From: JAUASW01 sp036880965 | GTDB taxonomy: Bacteria; Pseudomonadota; Gammaproteobacteria; Burkholderiales; Burkholderiaceae_C | Assembly (NCBI RefSeq): GCF_036880965.1 | Contig: NZ_JBAJMV010000007.1 | Location: 248,001-312,000, forward strand | Length of the DNA: 64,000 bases | Direction of reading: 5' to 3' | In this document: piece after piece, positions 45,087 to 54,762 of the stretch | Numbering within the stretch: position 1 is the stretch's first letter | How the letters are laid out: each line of letters opens with the position of its first letter | Notes under the pieces: generated by a model | Databases searched by the model: none | The model's input: only the letters and a program-made list of their open reading frames with translations | Told to the model about the DNA's origin: nothing | Translations under genes and position numbers: made by a program

Positions 45087-45128
45087 CTCCCGGTTCGAAC
45101 AGCTTGCGCTGCCGAGATCTATGTCAGC

Positions 45129-45584
45129 TTAGGTGGTCGCAGAAGCCGCGTTGTTCTTCTTCAGCGCGTTCACGACGGCCTCAGGCAGTTCGGCGGAACC
45201 TTCGATCTTCCAGAGGACGGCCGCTCCACCCAGGCTCGGCTCCAGCGTGATCGAACCAGCGGCGGAGTTGCCCATGGCGTTGGCCGGAACAGTAGCGGTG
45301 ATCTTGGCGGTGGTGGCATCGACAGAGATGGCGCTGACCAGCGGCGTGGCGGTCCACGAAGGAATGCCGGCGGCTGCGTCATTGCAGGCAGCCAGCGTGC
45401 CCTTTTCCTGGGCGCAGATCGTGACTGCAGTCTTGACCGAATTCAGGCTGGCCAGGGCCGATGCGGCCTTGGACTTGGCCGTGTAGTCCTTGTACTGGGG
45501 AATGGCCACGGCGGCCAGGATGCCGATGATCGCAACGACGATCATCAGTTCGATCAGGGTGAAACCTTGTTGGATACGCTTCAT
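45129..45584 (-). CDS. pilA: Type IV major pilin PilA
   Basis: 151 aa. A classic class IVa prepilin: leader MKRIQQG, cleavage before FTLIELMIVVAIIGILAAVA with Glu5, then the pilin headgroup. Two cysteines (in VTICAQEKGTLAACND) form a short disulfide loop. The tail NNAASATT is Ser/Thr-rich and could be an O-glycosylation site for the nearby PglL-like enzyme; this is inferred. It functions in twitching motility and attachment. TAGGAGTT precedes the ATG, and a sigma-54 promoter lies upstream. Confidence 0.96.
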   Translation of the reverse strand: MKRIQQGFTLIELMIVVAIIGILAAVAIPQYKDYTAKSKAASALASLNSVKTAVTICAQEKGTLAACNDAAAGIPSWTATPLVSAISVDATTAKITATVPANAMGNSAAGSITLEPSLGGAAVLWKIEGSAELPEAVVNALKKNNAASATT

Positions 45585-45631
45585 GAGGAACTCCTACAGC
45601 AGGGATTGAGGGGTAGAGACACTCCCAATGA

Positions 45632-45649
45632 ATGCAGTTGCCGTGCCAG
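45632..45649 (-). promoter_or_regulatory. Sigma-54 promoter of pilA
   Basis: Read on the minus strand, CTGGCACGGCAACTGCAT matches the -24/-12 consensus YTGGCACGrNNNTTGCW with a single mismatch (C for the first T of TTGC). The predicted start site is about 37 nt before the pilA ATG. PilS/PilR-driven sigma-54 control of pilA is well known in related bacteria. Confidence 0.8.
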
Positions 45650-45760
45650 CCCCATGTCGGCCTGGATTCGTGAGCCTGGTCACGAACCGCCGCTTTCGCC
45701 GAGCCACGGGCTGACGGAAATTGTCATCAGCGCTGCCGCATTTGGGCTCACGGCACGTCA

Positions 45761-45779
45761 GCTGACATTTTTTGTCAGC
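45761..45779. repeat. 7-bp inverted repeat with T5 loop upstream of pilA
   Basis: GCTGACA-TTTTT-TGTCAGC lies about 110 bp upstream of the -24 element of pilA. The distance would suit an enhancer-type activator site for sigma-54 transcription, but this is only inferred. Confidence 0.4.
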
Positions 45780-45802
45780 CTGCAGGGCCCGGCTCTGAAA
45801 TG

Positions 45803-45827
45803 AAAACGGCCGCCAGATCGGCGGCCG
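45803..45827 (-). terminator. Terminator after cyclic-nucleotide phosphodiesterase gene
   Basis: On the minus strand CGGCCGCC-GATCT-GGCGGCCG (8-bp stem) is followed by TTTTCATTT. It lies 24 bp after the stop at 45851. Confidence 0.85.
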
Positions 45828-45850
45828 CGAGGCAGTTGGACCGAGGGTAA

Positions 45851-46630
45851 TCACCAGGTCATCAACTGACCTGCGCTCAGGGCCCGGATGTGGTGAGGGC
45901 TTGCCTGAGCGCCGATCTCGCTCATCACGGCGTCCAGCTCGCCGGGCTTGATATGCGTGATGTGCACTTCGACGCTGCCGGCCAGCTGCGCCAGCTCGCG
46001 GCCCAGCTCCTGCGGGCAGAGATGCTGGCTGATGCGGGCCAGCTCGGATTCGTCGTCGCCGAAGGCGGTCTCGATCACCAGGTGCGCCAGCTTCATGGTG
46101 GCCAGGCGCTTCCACAGGGCCGCGTTGGGGCCGGTGTCGCCAGTAAAGACCCAATGGCTGCCCGACCCGTTGTCGACCGCAAAGCCGCAGGCCGGCACCG
46201 TGTGCTCGGCCTTCAGCACTTCGACCTCGCGGCCGGGGCCCAGGGTCAGCCGCTCGCCGATCTGGAAGGGATGAAAGCTCAGGACCGGCGCGTCGGGGCT
46301 GGGCAGGCGGCTGAAGTCAGGCCAGATCACGCCGTTGAAAATGTGACGGCGCAGCGCCTCGATGGTCTCGGGCAAGGCATGGACCTGAATCGGCGGCCGC
46401 CCGGCCTGGGCGCGCAGGCGCAGCACCGTGTCGGCCAGCAGGCCGATGGCCAGCACATGGTCCAGGTGCGAATGGCTGATCAGGATGTGGTCGATGCCGG
46501 CCAGCTCCTGCACCGTGAGGTCGCCCACGCCGGTGCCGGCGTCGATCAGGACGTCATCGTCAAGCAGGAAGGCTGTGGTCTTGTAACCAGCAGCGATGGC
46601 GCCGGAGCAGCCGAGAACGCGAATAGTCAT
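45851..46630 (-). CDS. cpdP: Class II 3',5'-cyclic-nucleotide phosphodiesterase (MBL fold)
   Basis: 259 aa. Metallo-beta-lactamase fold with the metal motif HSHLDH (ILISHSHLDHVLAI), LIDAGTGVGDL at the N-terminus, VFTGDTGPN and HITHIKPGE. The pattern NGVIWPDFS and the late His match the class II cAMP phosphodiesterase family (PF02112). It would lower cAMP or a related cyclic nucleotide in the cytoplasm or periplasm; there is no signal peptide. Adjacency to pilA and the kinase cluster may matter since cAMP affects type IV pili in some bacteria. Confidence 0.85.
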   Translation of the reverse strand: MTIRVLGCSGAIAAGYKTTAFLLDDDVLIDAGTGVGDLTVQELAGIDHILISHSHLDHVLAIGLLADTVLRLRAQAGRPPIQVHALPETIEALRRHIFNGVIWPDFSRLPSPDAPVLSFHPFQIGERLTLGPGREVEVLKAEHTVPACGFAVDNGSGSHWVFTGDTGPNAALWKRLATMKLAHLVIETAFGDDESELARISQHLCPQELGRELAQLAGSVEVHITHIKPGELDAVMSEIGAQASPHHIRALSAGQLMTW

Positions 46631-46785
46631 GGATGAGGCTTGCGAGCTCCGCGTCCAGGGATTGGCACACGGGCAACAGGCCTTGAATTTACGCGCTGCA
46701 AGCGGCGCCGCCCACGCCCTAGTTCACACCGAATGAGCTGATGAACGAGGGCCGCGCGGTGCGGCACCCGCTCACGTGACTTGCT

Positions 46786-47445
46786 TCACGCGCTCTGGAC
46801 GAACTGCATCCGGGTGCCGGCCAGCTCGATCACGTCGCCGCTTCGCAGCGCCACGGACTCGGCGGTCAGCGGTGCGCCATTGACGCTGGGGCGCTGGGCG
46901 CCTTCCACATGGGCGAACACATAGCCCGACGGACGCTTGGTGATCGACGCCACCTGCACGCCGGGCTTGCCCACCGTGGTGACGACCTTGGTCAGGCTGA
47001 CTTCACGGCCGGCAGCCGCGCCAGTCAGCACCTTGATCACCGCCGGCACGGTACTGCTGGCCGGGGCCGACAGAGCGCCGAAGCTGGACGGCAGGCCGAA
47101 GCCGGTGGGCGCGTTCGCTCCCGGCTTCAGGATCATGGTCTTTTCGTAGTCGGCGCTGTCTTCGACCAGGTACTTGATCTTGTACTTGCCCACTTCGACG
47201 ATGTCGTTGTTGGCCAGCAGCTGCTTCTTGATCGCCTTGCCGTTGATGTAGGTGCCGTTGGTCGAATTGAGGTCTTCGATGAAGACATCCGCACCCACCA
47301 TCTGCAACACCGCATGCTCGCCGCTGACGGCGAGGTTGTCGATGACGATGTCGTTGTAGGGCCGACGCCCAAGCGTGGTCTTGTCCTTGGTGATCTGCAC
47401 CTCCTTGATCACCACTCCGTCGAGCGAAACAACCAGCTTGCCCAT
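46786..47445 (-). CDS. FHA domain protein (two FHA modules)
   Basis: 219 aa from ATG 47445. Residues about 22-95 form a standard phosphothreonine-binding FHA domain (TLGRRPYNDIVIDNLAVSGEH, NSTNGTYINGK with the conserved Gly-Arg, Ser-His and Asn). The C-terminal part (about 140-215) appears to be a second, degenerate FHA (TTVGKPGVQVASITKRPSG, PSVNGAPL). It lies 69 bp after the PP2C gene and completes a kinase-phosphatase-reader set. The phosphorylated partner is likely the kinase or a substrate of it. Confidence 0.85.
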   Translation of the reverse strand: MGKLVVSLDGVVIKEVQITKDKTTLGRRPYNDIVIDNLAVSGEHAVLQMVGADVFIEDLNSTNGTYINGKAIKKQLLANNDIVEVGKYKIKYLVEDSADYEKTMILKPGANAPTGFGLPSSFGALSAPASSTVPAVIKVLTGAAAGREVSLTKVVTTVGKPGVQVASITKRPSGYVFAHVEGAQRPSVNGAPLTAESVALRSGDVIELAGTRMQFVQSA

Positions 47446-47514
47446 TGTTGACCCCATAGTTATCTGCGGCGGACCGACGCCATTGCAGGGATGCTGCTAC
47501 CGAAGCGCGAGACT

Positions 47515-48303
47515 TCAGCGTCGGCCAAATGGCCACCAGGTACGACCCGAGGGCCGAGCCCGGCCTTCGGCGCGGACCAAAACGACCGCAATATTATCCT
47601 TGCCGCCCATGTCATTGGCGGCATCGATCAGTGCCTGCGCCGCTTCCGACAGAGAAGGGTGGCTAATCAACAACTGTGCCAGCGCATCGTCGTCGAGCAT
47701 ATCGGACAGACCGTCCGAGCACATCAGGTAAACATCACCTGGTTGCACTTCATGCTGGTGCAGCTCCAGCATCACCGCATCTTCGACGCCGACGGCCCGG
47801 GTGACCAGATTCTTGTTGCTGGAGAAGACCGCCTCTTCGGGGGTCAGCAGGCCGGCATCGAGCTGCTCCTGCAGCAAGGAATGGTCGCGGGTGATCTGGC
47901 TGAACTGGCCATTGCGCAGGCGGTAGGCACGCGAATCGCCGACATGGCCCAGCAGCAGGCCCTCCTCGCGGAACACCGCCAGCACCAGGGTGGTGCCCAT
48001 GCCGGCATAACGCGGGTTGGTATTGGCGGCATTGAAGATGGCGCGGTTGGCGTTGTCCACGCAGATGTCCATCGCGCGGCGCACATCGGTCGGCGCCACG
48101 CTGCTGCCCGATTCCTTCAGCCAGCGGCCCAGCTCGGCCTTGATGAAGGAGGTCAGCATGGAGCTGGCCACCTCACCGGCGTTGTAGCCGCCCATGCCGT
48201 CAGCCAGCACCGCCAGGCCCACGGCCTCGTCCATGGCCACCGAATCCTCGTTGTTGTCGCGCGCGCGGCCGACGTCAGTGGCGCTGAAGAACTCCAGGGT
48301 CAT
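47515..48303 (-). CDS. PP2C-family Ser/Thr protein phosphatase
   Basis: 262 aa. Conserved PP2C metal-binding motifs: ATDVGRARDNNEDSV, VLADGMGGYNAGEVAS, HVGDSRAYRLRNG, LMCSDGLSDMLDDD and GGKDNIAVVLV. It is the PstP/Stp1 type, soluble, without a membrane segment, and would reverse phosphorylation by the adjacent kinase. Located 47 bp after the kinase stop. Confidence 0.93.
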   Translation of the reverse strand: MTLEFFSATDVGRARDNNEDSVAMDEAVGLAVLADGMGGYNAGEVASSMLTSFIKAELGRWLKESGSSVAPTDVRRAMDICVDNANRAIFNAANTNPRYAGMGTTLVLAVFREEGLLLGHVGDSRAYRLRNGQFSQITRDHSLLQEQLDAGLLTPEEAVFSSNKNLVTRAVGVEDAVMLELHQHEVQPGDVYLMCSDGLSDMLDDDALAQLLISHPSLSEAAQALIDAANDMGGKDNIAVVLVRAEGRARPSGRTWWPFGRR

Positions 48304-48350
48304 GGGCGTGAGCGGGCGCGGGTTGAGGTGAGATTGAGAATCGGCAAAGT

Positions 48351-49358
48351 TCAGGGATTCTGCCCTGGATCGGTCACATTCAGGCGCTGCGTTTGTGCGA
48401 AAGGATCCACGGTTTGCGCCGCGGCTTGCACTGAAGCAGGCTCGGCGACGGGCTCGGCTGGCAACTGCGGGAGTACCGCTTCCAGGTCCTGCGCCAGCTG
48501 CTCACCGCTGGCATAGCGCAGCTCGGGCCGCTTCTCGAGCGCCAAGGCCAGCACCAGGGCCAGCGACTCGGGCAGCTCCTTGCGGTGGTGGCGGGCGTCG
48601 GGGGCCGGCTCGTTGGCGATCCGGTACATCAGCTTGGCCATCGACTCCGACTGATGCGGCAGCTGGCCGGTCAGGAGCTGATAAAGCAGGGCACCGAGCG
48701 AATAGAGGTCGCTGCGGCCATCGACCTTCAGGCCCGCCAGCTGCTCTGGCGACATGAAGGACGGCGTTCCCAGCACCAGGCCGGTCCGGGTGCGGCTGCC
48801 GTCGGCAATGCGGGCGATGCCGAAATCCATGATCTTCACGGCCGCGCTGGCGCGGTCCAGCATCACGTTGGCAGGCTTGATGTCGCGGTGCACCACGCCC
48901 TGGCTGTGGGCATAGGCCAGCGCACGGGCCAGGCGAATGCCCAGCTCCACGGTCTCGCGCAGGGGCAGCAGGTGGCCGGCGCGGGTGAAGTGGCTCAGGT
49001 CCTCGCCCGAGACCAGCTCCATGGCGATGAAGGCGTCCTGCTCGGCCTCGCCGGCATCGATTACCCGCAGGATGTCGGGATGCTGCAGATGGCCGGCGGC
49101 GCGGGCCTCGCGCATGAAGCGCTGGCGCACCTCGGCCAGGTCTTCGGAGGCGAACTCGCGCTGCAGTGCCAGGCGCTTGATGGCCAACGTCTCGCCGCTT
49201 TGCTTGTCGGTGGCGCGGTAGACGACGGCCATTGCGCCGCGGCCTATCTCCTCGCCAATCTCGTAGCGCTGCAAGCCGGCCGGGGCGGCGCGCTCGGCTT
49301 CGCTGGCCTCGTTGCCAGCACCGCCCAATACGCGTTTCCAGAATCCGCCTCCGCTCAT
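48351..49358 (-). CDS. Hanks-type Ser/Thr protein kinase
   Basis: 335 aa. Full kinase domain: Gly loop EIGRGAMAVVYRA, invariant Lys in LAIKRLALQ, catalytic VVHRDIKPANVML, DFG segment MDFGIARI, APE-like SFMSPEQLAG. The C-terminal 60 residues are Pro/Ala/Gln-rich and not obviously structured, and there is no membrane helix or PASTA domain, so it is cytosolic. It starts 9 bp after the terC stop, so it may share that transcript. Autophosphorylation in the activation loop (TRTGLVLGTPS) is likely. Confidence 0.93.
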   Translation of the reverse strand: MSGGGFWKRVLGGAGNEASEAERAAPAGLQRYEIGEEIGRGAMAVVYRATDKQSGETLAIKRLALQREFASEDLAEVRQRFMREARAAGHLQHPDILRVIDAGEAEQDAFIAMELVSGEDLSHFTRAGHLLPLRETVELGIRLARALAYAHSQGVVHRDIKPANVMLDRASAAVKIMDFGIARIADGSRTRTGLVLGTPSFMSPEQLAGLKVDGRSDLYSLGALLYQLLTGQLPHQSESMAKLMYRIANEPAPDARHHRKELPESLALVLALALEKRPELRYASGEQLAQDLEAVLPQLPAEPVAEPASVQAAAQTVDPFAQTQRLNVTDPGQNP

Positions 49359-49367
49359 GCCCGCTCC

Positions 49368-50093
49368 CTAGGACTTGCGCCGCGCCAGCAGCTTACCAAC
49401 CAACAGCACCAGCAGCGCGCCACCCACCGCACAAGCGTAGTGGAGGGCCGGCAGCACATCGGGTGCGCCGCCAGGCTTGGCCGCTGGCACGGTGGGCACC
49501 CAGGCCAGCAAGGCCGGATCGTCGATGGCCATACCACCAGCGATCCAGCCCAGCAGCATGCCGCCCAGCGTGATCACGAAAGGGAAGCGGTCCATCAGCT
49601 TGATCACCAGCTGGCTGCCGCCCACGATGATGGGAATGGACACCAGCAGGCCGAAGATCACCAGCGGCATCTGATGCTCGCCGCCGGCGCTTTCGGCCGC
49701 GCCGGCAATGGCCACGACATTGTCCAGGCTCATCACGAAGTCGGCCACGATGACGGTCTTGACGGCCGACCAGAGCTTGTCGCTGGCCTCGATGCCGGCA
49801 TGCTCGTCATCGTCTTCGGGCACCAGCAGCTTGATGCCTATCCACAGCAGCAGCGCCGCGCCGATCAGCTTGAGGAAGGCGATCTTCAGCAGCGTCAGCG
49901 CAAAGAAGATCAGCACCACGCGCAGCAGGATCGCGCCGACGGTGCCCCAAAGGATGCCCTTGCGCCGCTGCGCATCCGGCAGCTTGCGGCAGGCCAGCGC
50001 AATCACCACGGCGTTGTCGCCACCCAGGAGGATGTCGATCATGATGATCTGGCCGACTGCCAGCCAGAACTCGGGGCTCAGGAAGTTGTCCAT
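49368..50093 (-). CDS. TerC-family membrane protein (YjbE type)
   Basis: 241 aa, about seven membrane helices. Paired acidic metal-binding motifs lie in two repeats: IDILLGGDNAVVIALA and ADFVMSLDNVVAIAGA, as in TerC/Alx/YjbE exporters. An acidic cytoplasmic loop (VPEDDDEHAGIEASD) sits mid-protein. The family exports Mn(II) or assists metalation of exported enzymes. No yybP-ykoY riboswitch-like leader was noticed. It follows sucD after a terminator and precedes the kinase by 9 bp. Confidence 0.87.
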   Translation of the reverse strand: MDNFLSPEFWLAVGQIIMIDILLGGDNAVVIALACRKLPDAQRRKGILWGTVGAILLRVVLIFFALTLLKIAFLKLIGAALLLWIGIKLLVPEDDDEHAGIEASDKLWSAVKTVIVADFVMSLDNVVAIAGAAESAGGEHQMPLVIFGLLVSIPIIVGGSQLVIKLMDRFPFVITLGGMLLGWIAGGMAIDDPALLAWVPTVPAAKPGGAPDVLPALHYACAVGGALLVLLVGKLLARRKS

Positions 50094-50162
50094 TGCTGAT
50101 TCGTGTTTTGCCGGGCAACCCAGGTGCGGCCCACTATAGCGAAGGCCTCGCTGGATACCGGC

Positions 50163-50190
50163 AGAAAAGAGAAAGGGGCCTTGCGGCCCC
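50163..50190 (-). terminator. Terminator after sucD
   Basis: On the minus strand GGGGCC-GCAA-GGCCCC is followed by TTTCTCTTTTC. It lies 30 bp after the sucD stop and 70 bp before terC. Confidence 0.85.
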
Positions 50191-50219
50191 CTCGGTCTTG
50201 GCTGGTGCCAGAGCTTGCC

Positions 50220-51113
50220 TTACAGCAGGCCCTTGAGCAGCTTGCCCATCTCGGACGGATTGCGCGTGACCGTGAAGCCGCACTCTTCCATGATGGCGAG
50301 CTTGGCATCTGCCGTGTCGGCGCCGCCCGAGATCAGCGCGCCGGCGTGGCCCATGCGCTTGCCCGGAGGGGCGGTGACGCCAGCGATGAAGCCGACGACC
50401 GGCTTCTTCATGTTCAGCTTGCACCAACGGGCGGCCTCCGCCTCGTCCGGGCCGCCGATTTCGCCGATCATGATGACGGCGTCGGTGTCCGGATCGTCGT
50501 TGAAGGCCTTCATCACGTCGATGTGCTTCAGACCATTGATCGGGTCGCCACCGATGCCGACGGCCGACGATTGGCCCAGACCGATTTCGGTCAGCTGTGC
50601 CACGGCTTCATAGGTCAGCGTTCCCGAGCGCGAGACCACGCCGATGCGGCCCTTGCGGTGGATGTGGCCAGGCATGATGCCGATCTTGATTTCATCGGGC
50701 GTGATCAGGCCGGGGCAGTTGGGGCCCAGCAGCAGCGTGCGCTTGCCGCCGGCGGCTTCCTTGGCCTTCATCTTGTTGCGCACTTCCAGCATGTCCTTGA
50801 CCGGGATGCCTTCGGTGATGCAGATGGCCAGGTCCAGGTCGGCTTCAACAGCTTCCCAGATCGCGGCAGCGGCGCCAGCGGGCGGCACGTAGATCACGGA
50901 AACGGTGGCGCCGGTCTGGCCGGCAGCTTCCTTGACGGTGGCGAAGATTGGGATGTCCGAGAACTTCTCGCCCGCCTTCTTGGGGTTCACGCCGGCGACG
51001 AAGGCGTTCTTGCCGTTCGCGTAGGCCTGGCAGCCCAGGGTGTGGAACTGACCGGTCTTGCCCGTGATGCCCTGGGTGATGACCTTGGTGTCTTTGTTGA
51101 TGTAGATCGACAT
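50220..51113 (-). CDS. sucD: Succinyl-CoA synthetase subunit alpha
   Basis: 297 aa. CoA-binding N-terminal Rossmann domain (TKVITQGITGKTGQFHT), NCPGLITPDEIKIGIMPG, and the phosphohistidine segment RMGHAGALISGG. With SucC it interconverts succinyl-CoA and succinate with nucleotide phosphorylation in the TCA cycle. It starts 21 bp after the sucC stop. Confidence 0.97.
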   Translation of the reverse strand: MSIYINKDTKVITQGITGKTGQFHTLGCQAYANGKNAFVAGVNPKKAGEKFSDIPIFATVKEAAGQTGATVSVIYVPPAGAAAAIWEAVEADLDLAICITEGIPVKDMLEVRNKMKAKEAAGGKRTLLLGPNCPGLITPDEIKIGIMPGHIHRKGRIGVVSRSGTLTYEAVAQLTEIGLGQSSAVGIGGDPINGLKHIDVMKAFNDDPDTDAVIMIGEIGGPDEAEAARWCKLNMKKPVVGFIAGVTAPPGKRMGHAGALISGGADTADAKLAIMEECGFTVTRNPSEMGKLLKGLL

Positions 51114-51134
51114 GGTTTCTTTTCCTTGCTGGGC

Positions 51135-52295
<1,161 letters not shown>

Positions 52296-52325
52296 AGGGG
52301 TCTCGCTTAGAGGGAAAGATAGTCT

Positions 52326-52922
52326 TCAGGAAGTGCTTGCAGGCGCCACGGCCGGAGCGGCCGCGCGGGCCTCCCCTTGGCGGTACCAGCGCGGGTAATG
52401 GGCTTGCACGACTTCGCCATCGCGCCTCAGCGCATGGCAACGGTCGAGTTGGAAAGGGGGCTGGCCGTCGTCGCTGCCTTCCCGCGTGTCGATGACAACG
52501 CCGGCAAAGGCCTGGATCACGGCGGTAGGCAGGATCTGGCACAGCTCGGTCAGATGGGTGCAGCCTTGCACCCCGGAGAGCTGCTGCTTGACTGCGGCGC
52601 GGAAGCCCTTCAACAGGTTCAGGCCCTTCAGGCGTGCGTAGGCGTTGCCGTGACGGTCGCAATGTCCGGGGTAAGGCATGGCATGGGTGACCGAGCCGGC
52701 ATCGATGATGTTCAGGTGCTTGTCGACGACGAGGTGCAAGAGCATGTCGTGAACCGGCTCGCCGGCCTTGCGAATGCCGGCCGAGAGCTGCATGTCGCGT
52801 GTCTTGATGTCGCGCAGTTCGGCTTCCACGTCGAACAGCCCGTCCTCGCGTGCATAGACCTGCACCAGCGTGGCGCGGCTGTGCATCAAACGACGCTCGG
52901 CAGAGGGGGCGTTCGGGGACAT
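52326..52922 (-). CDS. DUF2889 domain protein
   Basis: About 198 aa from ATG 52922 (MSPNAPSAERRLMHSRATLV); the ribosome-binding site is weak, so the start is tentative. Conserved DUF2889 segments: YAREDGLFDVEAELRDIKTRD, VTHAMPYPGHCD, LLKGFRAAVKQQLSGVQGCTHLTEL, and CHAL near the C-terminus. The family has no defined function; members cluster with sucCD and recA/recX in Burkholderiales, as here. Confidence 0.8.
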   Translation of the reverse strand: MSPNAPSAERRLMHSRATLVQVYAREDGLFDVEAELRDIKTRDMQLSAGIRKAGEPVHDMLLHLVVDKHLNIIDAGSVTHAMPYPGHCDRHGNAYARLKGLNLLKGFRAAVKQQLSGVQGCTHLTELCQILPTAVIQAFAGVVIDTREGSDDGQPPFQLDRCHALRRDGEVVQAHYPRWYRQGEARAAAPAVAPASTS

Positions 52923-53123
52923 CGAGAGGTATTTGCAGGGTTCGCGACAAGACCGCGGGGCACGATGGAACATCGGTTGCCGCGGAGTTTGCGCAAGCCG
53001 GCAATGTAGCATGCTGCGCCGCATCAAGGCTTTCGCGGAACTGTCGGCGCGCCCCGTATTGGTGCCTGAAGCGGCCGCTCGGCGCTGCCTTTCCCTTGCT
53101 TTATCGAGCTGCCTTGAGCCAGG

Positions 53124-53675
53124 TCAGGACTCAGTCTCCGACTTGAGCGCGCGGCGGATCGTCTCGGGTGAGAAGCCCCGGGCCGCCAGAAACCTGCTCT
53201 GCCTGGCCCGGTCAGCCTGCGCCAGTGGCGCTGGCTCGCCGAACTTGCGGCGGCGCACTTCGCGTGCCCTGTCCAGCTCGCCCTCACGCAGGGCCTGCGC
53301 CTGCTCGGGCGAAAGAGCCAGCCCATGCTGGGCGAGCTCCTGCTTGATGCGCAGCCCGCCAAAGCGCTGCGAACGAACATGAACTCGCGATTCGATGAAG
53401 CGCTCTTCGTTCAGATAGCCTTGGCTTTGCAGCCAGACCAGCAGCTGCTCAACCTCGGCCGCGACCTCGGCCGCGTTCACCGCCGATTCTTCGTTGGGCT
53501 CGGCGAATGCCTCCCGCCTGGCCGCCGCTTCACCAGCTTGAGCAAGGGCAGCTGCTCGGTCACGATCCCGTGCAATACGCAGCAGCTTGCGCCGCAGCTC
53601 GGCGCTGCTGTGCTCGCGTTGAGCCAGCAGCGCGATCGCGCGGGCCTTCAGTGACAGCGGCTTGCCGGCCGCCAT
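53124..53675 (-). CDS. recX: RecA regulator RecX
   Basis: 183 aa. Three-helix-bundle repeats typical of RecX: LKARAIALLAQREHSSAELRR, GYLNEERFIESRVHVRSQRFGG and FLAARGFSPETIRRAL. An Ala/Glu-rich insert (about residues 40-70) is longer than in E. coli. RecX caps and inhibits RecA filaments. It starts 6 bp after recA and so shares the SOS-controlled transcript. Confidence 0.93.
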   Translation of the reverse strand: MAAGKPLSLKARAIALLAQREHSSAELRRKLLRIARDRDRAAALAQAGEAAARREAFAEPNEESAVNAAEVAAEVEQLLVWLQSQGYLNEERFIESRVHVRSQRFGGLRIKQELAQHGLALSPEQAQALREGELDRAREVRRRKFGEPAPLAQADRARQSRFLAARGFSPETIRRALKSETES

Positions 53676-53681
53676 CGGCGC

Positions 53682-54722
53682 TTACTCCGCCCCGGGAACG
53701 CTGTTGATCAGTGCGATGCCGACCGACTCGCGGATCTTGTTCTCGATCTCGACGGCCACGTCGGGGTTCTCGCGCAGGAACTCGCGGGCGTTGTCCTTGC
53801 CCTGGCCGATCTTCTCGCCGTTGTAGGCGTACCAGGAGCCGGACTTCTCGACCACCTTGGCGTTCACACCCATATCGATGATTTCGCCCTCGCGGCTGAT
53901 GCCTTCGCCATAGAGGATGTCGAACTCCGCCGTCTTGAACGGGGGCGAGACCTTGTTCTTGACGACCTTGACCTTGGTTTCAGAGCCAATGACTTCTTCG
54001 CCCTTCTTGATCGAGCCGATACGACGGATGTCGAGGCGCACCGAGGCGTAGAACTTCAGGGCGTTGCCACCGGTGGTGGTTTCGGGGCTGCCGAACATCA
54101 CGCCAATCTTCATGCGGATCTGGTTGATGAAGATGACCATGCAGTTGGTCTTCTTGATCGTGGCAGTGAGCTTGCGCAGAGCCTGGCTCATCAGGCGGGC
54201 TTGCAGGCCAGGCAGGCTGTCGCCCATTTCGCCTTCGAGTTCGGCCTTGGGCGTAAGCGCAGCGACCGAGTCGACCACGATCAGGTCCACCGAGCCGGAG
54301 CGCACCAGGGCGTCGACGATTTCGAGGGCCTGCTCGCCGGTGTCGGGCTGGCTGATCAGCAGCTCTTGCAAGTTGACGCCCAGCTTTTGCGCGTACTGGA
54401 TGTCCAGCGCATGCTCGGCGTCGATGAAGGCGCAGGTGCCGGCGAGCTTTTGCATTTCGGCGATGACCTGAAGCGTGAGCGTGGTCTTGCCGGAGGACTC
54501 GGGGCCGTAGATTTCGACCACGCGGCCGCGCGGCAGGCCGCCAACGCCCAGGGCGATGTCCAGGCCCAGCGAGCCGGTGGAGACGACCTGGATGTCTTCG
54601 ATCACCTCGCCTTCACCCAGGCGCATGATCGAACCCTTGCCGAACTGCTTTTCGATCTGGGCCAGTGCGGCTTGCAGAGCCTTGGCTTTTTCGGTGTTGA
54701 GGGCTTTGACCGGTGCGTCCAT
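53682..54722 (-). CDS. recA: Recombinase RecA
   Basis: 346 aa. Walker A GPESSGKTTLTLQ, Walker B LIVVDSVAALTP, the DNA-binding L1/L2 region (SQALRKLTATIKK, MFGSPETTTGGNALKFYASV) and KNKVSPPFKTAEFDILYGEG. It forms filaments on ssDNA for recombination and triggers LexA self-cleavage. A perfect SOS box is found 42 bp upstream of the ATG. Confidence 0.99.
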   Translation of the reverse strand: MDAPVKALNTEKAKALQAALAQIEKQFGKGSIMRLGEGEVIEDIQVVSTGSLGLDIALGVGGLPRGRVVEIYGPESSGKTTLTLQVIAEMQKLAGTCAFIDAEHALDIQYAQKLGVNLQELLISQPDTGEQALEIVDALVRSGSVDLIVVDSVAALTPKAELEGEMGDSLPGLQARLMSQALRKLTATIKKTNCMVIFINQIRMKIGVMFGSPETTTGGNALKFYASVRLDIRRIGSIKKGEEVIGSETKVKVVKNKVSPPFKTAEFDILYGEGISREGEIIDMGVNAKVVEKSGSWYAYNGEKIGQGKDNAREFLRENPDVAVEIENKIRESVGIALINSVPGAE

Positions 54723-54762
54723 GTTTTCTCCTGTTGGGGGCTGAAGGCATTATCAGCCGAAA

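Noticed and set aside
45085..45115. GGTTCGAA stretch suggestive of a tRNA T-arm
   Set aside because: No matching acceptor, D or anticodon arms can be built around it.
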